Shown here: positions 33,202 through 33,847 of the stretch, piece by piece
Numbering within the stretch: the stretch's first letter is position 1
How the letters are laid out: every line of letters begins with the position of its first letter
DNA from: Burkholderiaceae bacterium
GTDB lineage: Bacteria > Pseudomonadota > Gammaproteobacteria > Burkholderiales > Burkholderiaceae_E
Direction of reading: 5' to 3'
Length of the DNA: 33,847 nt
Assembly: GCA_023383035.1 (NCBI GenBank)
Contig: JAHDYE010000011.1
Span: forward strand, 1 to 33,847
Translations under genes and position numbers: made by a program
The notes under the pieces: model-generated
Seen by the model: the letters and a program-made list of their open reading frames with translations, nothing else
Told to the model about the DNA's origin: nothing
Database searches by the model: none

Positions 33202-33847
33202 TCACAGTGAAAAATGGTTGATGTTCCTGCGCCTGCTCTCGTCGATCGCGTCGTCGTACCCGGCGTCGGCGTAGCGCATCACGCCGAGCGACGTGTCGTT
33301 GTCCAGCGTGAGCCGCAGCCGCTGCTCGGCCTGGAGCGTGCCGTCGGCGATCAGCGTGACGCCCGCGCTCGTCATGTACCCGCTGTAGCCGCCCCCACCC
33401 GAATGGATCGCCACCAGGTCGGCCTGCGACGAGCACGTGATCATCGCGTTGAGCAGGGGCCAGTCAGCGATCGCGTCGGACCCGTCACGCATGTTCTCGG
33501 TCATGATGTTCGGGTGCGCCATCGCGCCCGCGTCCAGGTGATCGCGGGTGAACGCCACCGGGGCCTTGAGCACGCCCTCGGCGACCATGCGGTTCACCGC
33601 CAGCGCGAGTTCGGTGCGGTCGCCATGGCCCATCCAGGCGATGCGCGCAGGAAGGCCCTCGAAGCGGATGTGCTCGCGCGCCAGCCGGATCCAGTTCGCG
33701 ATGATCCGGTTGTCGGCAAAGCGGTTCAGCAGGAAGTCGTCGATGGCGGCGATGTCCGCCGGGTCGTTCGACAGCGCGATCCACCGGAAGGGCCCGATGG
33801 CGCGGCAGAACATCGGCCGCAGGAAGGCCTCGGTGAAGATCGGGATG
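33202..33847 (-). CDS. hutU: Urocanate hydratase family protein, C-terminal part; continues past the window edge
   Basis: GPFRWIALSNDPADI, LPARIAWMGHGDR, FTRDHLDAGAMAHPN, MRDGSDAIADWPLLNAM, VMRYADAGYDDAID. Frame stays open to 33847. Confidence 0.85.
   Translation of the reverse strand, partial: IPIFTEAFLRPMFCRAIGPFRWIALSNDPADIAAIDDFLLNRFADNRIIANWIRLAREHIRFEGLPARIAWMGHGDRTELALAVNRMVAEGVLKAPVAFTRDHLDAGAMAHPNIMTENMRDGSDAIADWPLLNAMITCSSQADLVAIHSGGGGYSGYMTSAGVTLIADGTLQAEQRLRLTLDNDTSLGVMRYADAGYDDAIDESRRRNINHFSL

Noticed and set aside
1-33847. Mobile elements, CRISPR arrays, rRNA/tRNA genes
   Set aside because: No transposase/integrase motifs, regular short repeats or conserved RNA gene sequences were recognised on either strand. 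A tRNAscan/Infernal run would be needed to be certain.

Overview
This is a GC-rich window, probably beta-proteobacterial (inferred from gene content only). Nearly all of it is dense, operon-like catabolic coding sequence. No rRNA, tRNA, CRISPR, transposase or phage genes were seen. Three modules stand out. (A) 1-13440, minus strand: a corrinoid/tetrahydrofolate C1-transfer (demethylation) locus. It has two UroD-type methyltransferases (one fused to a corrinoid domain, CmuA-like architecture), a free corrinoid protein, a pterin-binding methyltransferase, MTHFR with an N-terminal Cys-rich domain, a RACo-type reactivator, a DUF1638-like protein, an amidohydrolase, a DctPQM TRAP transporter and a di-iron hydroxylase. 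(B) 13723-17822: a GntR regulator, a PanB paralog with two replaced metal-ligand positions, and a divergently transcribed enolase paralog (E168D/H373A-type changes) coupled to an APH-fold kinase. I propose this as a possible C1-dependent pathway of unknown product. (C) 22354-33847, minus strand: one long operon, hutU-dctP-dctQ-dctM-CaiB-ACAD-ACAD-hutH-FAD 2-hydroxyacid dehydrogenase-aromatic aminotransferase. I read it as a candidate funnel that brings imidazole-propionate, imidazole-lactate and histidine to urocanate. Smaller items: a degraded direct repeat of the CmuA-like gene's 3' end, an SDR pseudogene with an internal deletion and frameshifts, a HigA-type antitoxin fragment, an ArsD-like orphan with relocated cysteines, a tandem TetR-type operator, shared AT-rich palindromes, and a GNRA-loop hairpin between dctP and dctQ. 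All homology calls come from reading motifs; no database search was run.
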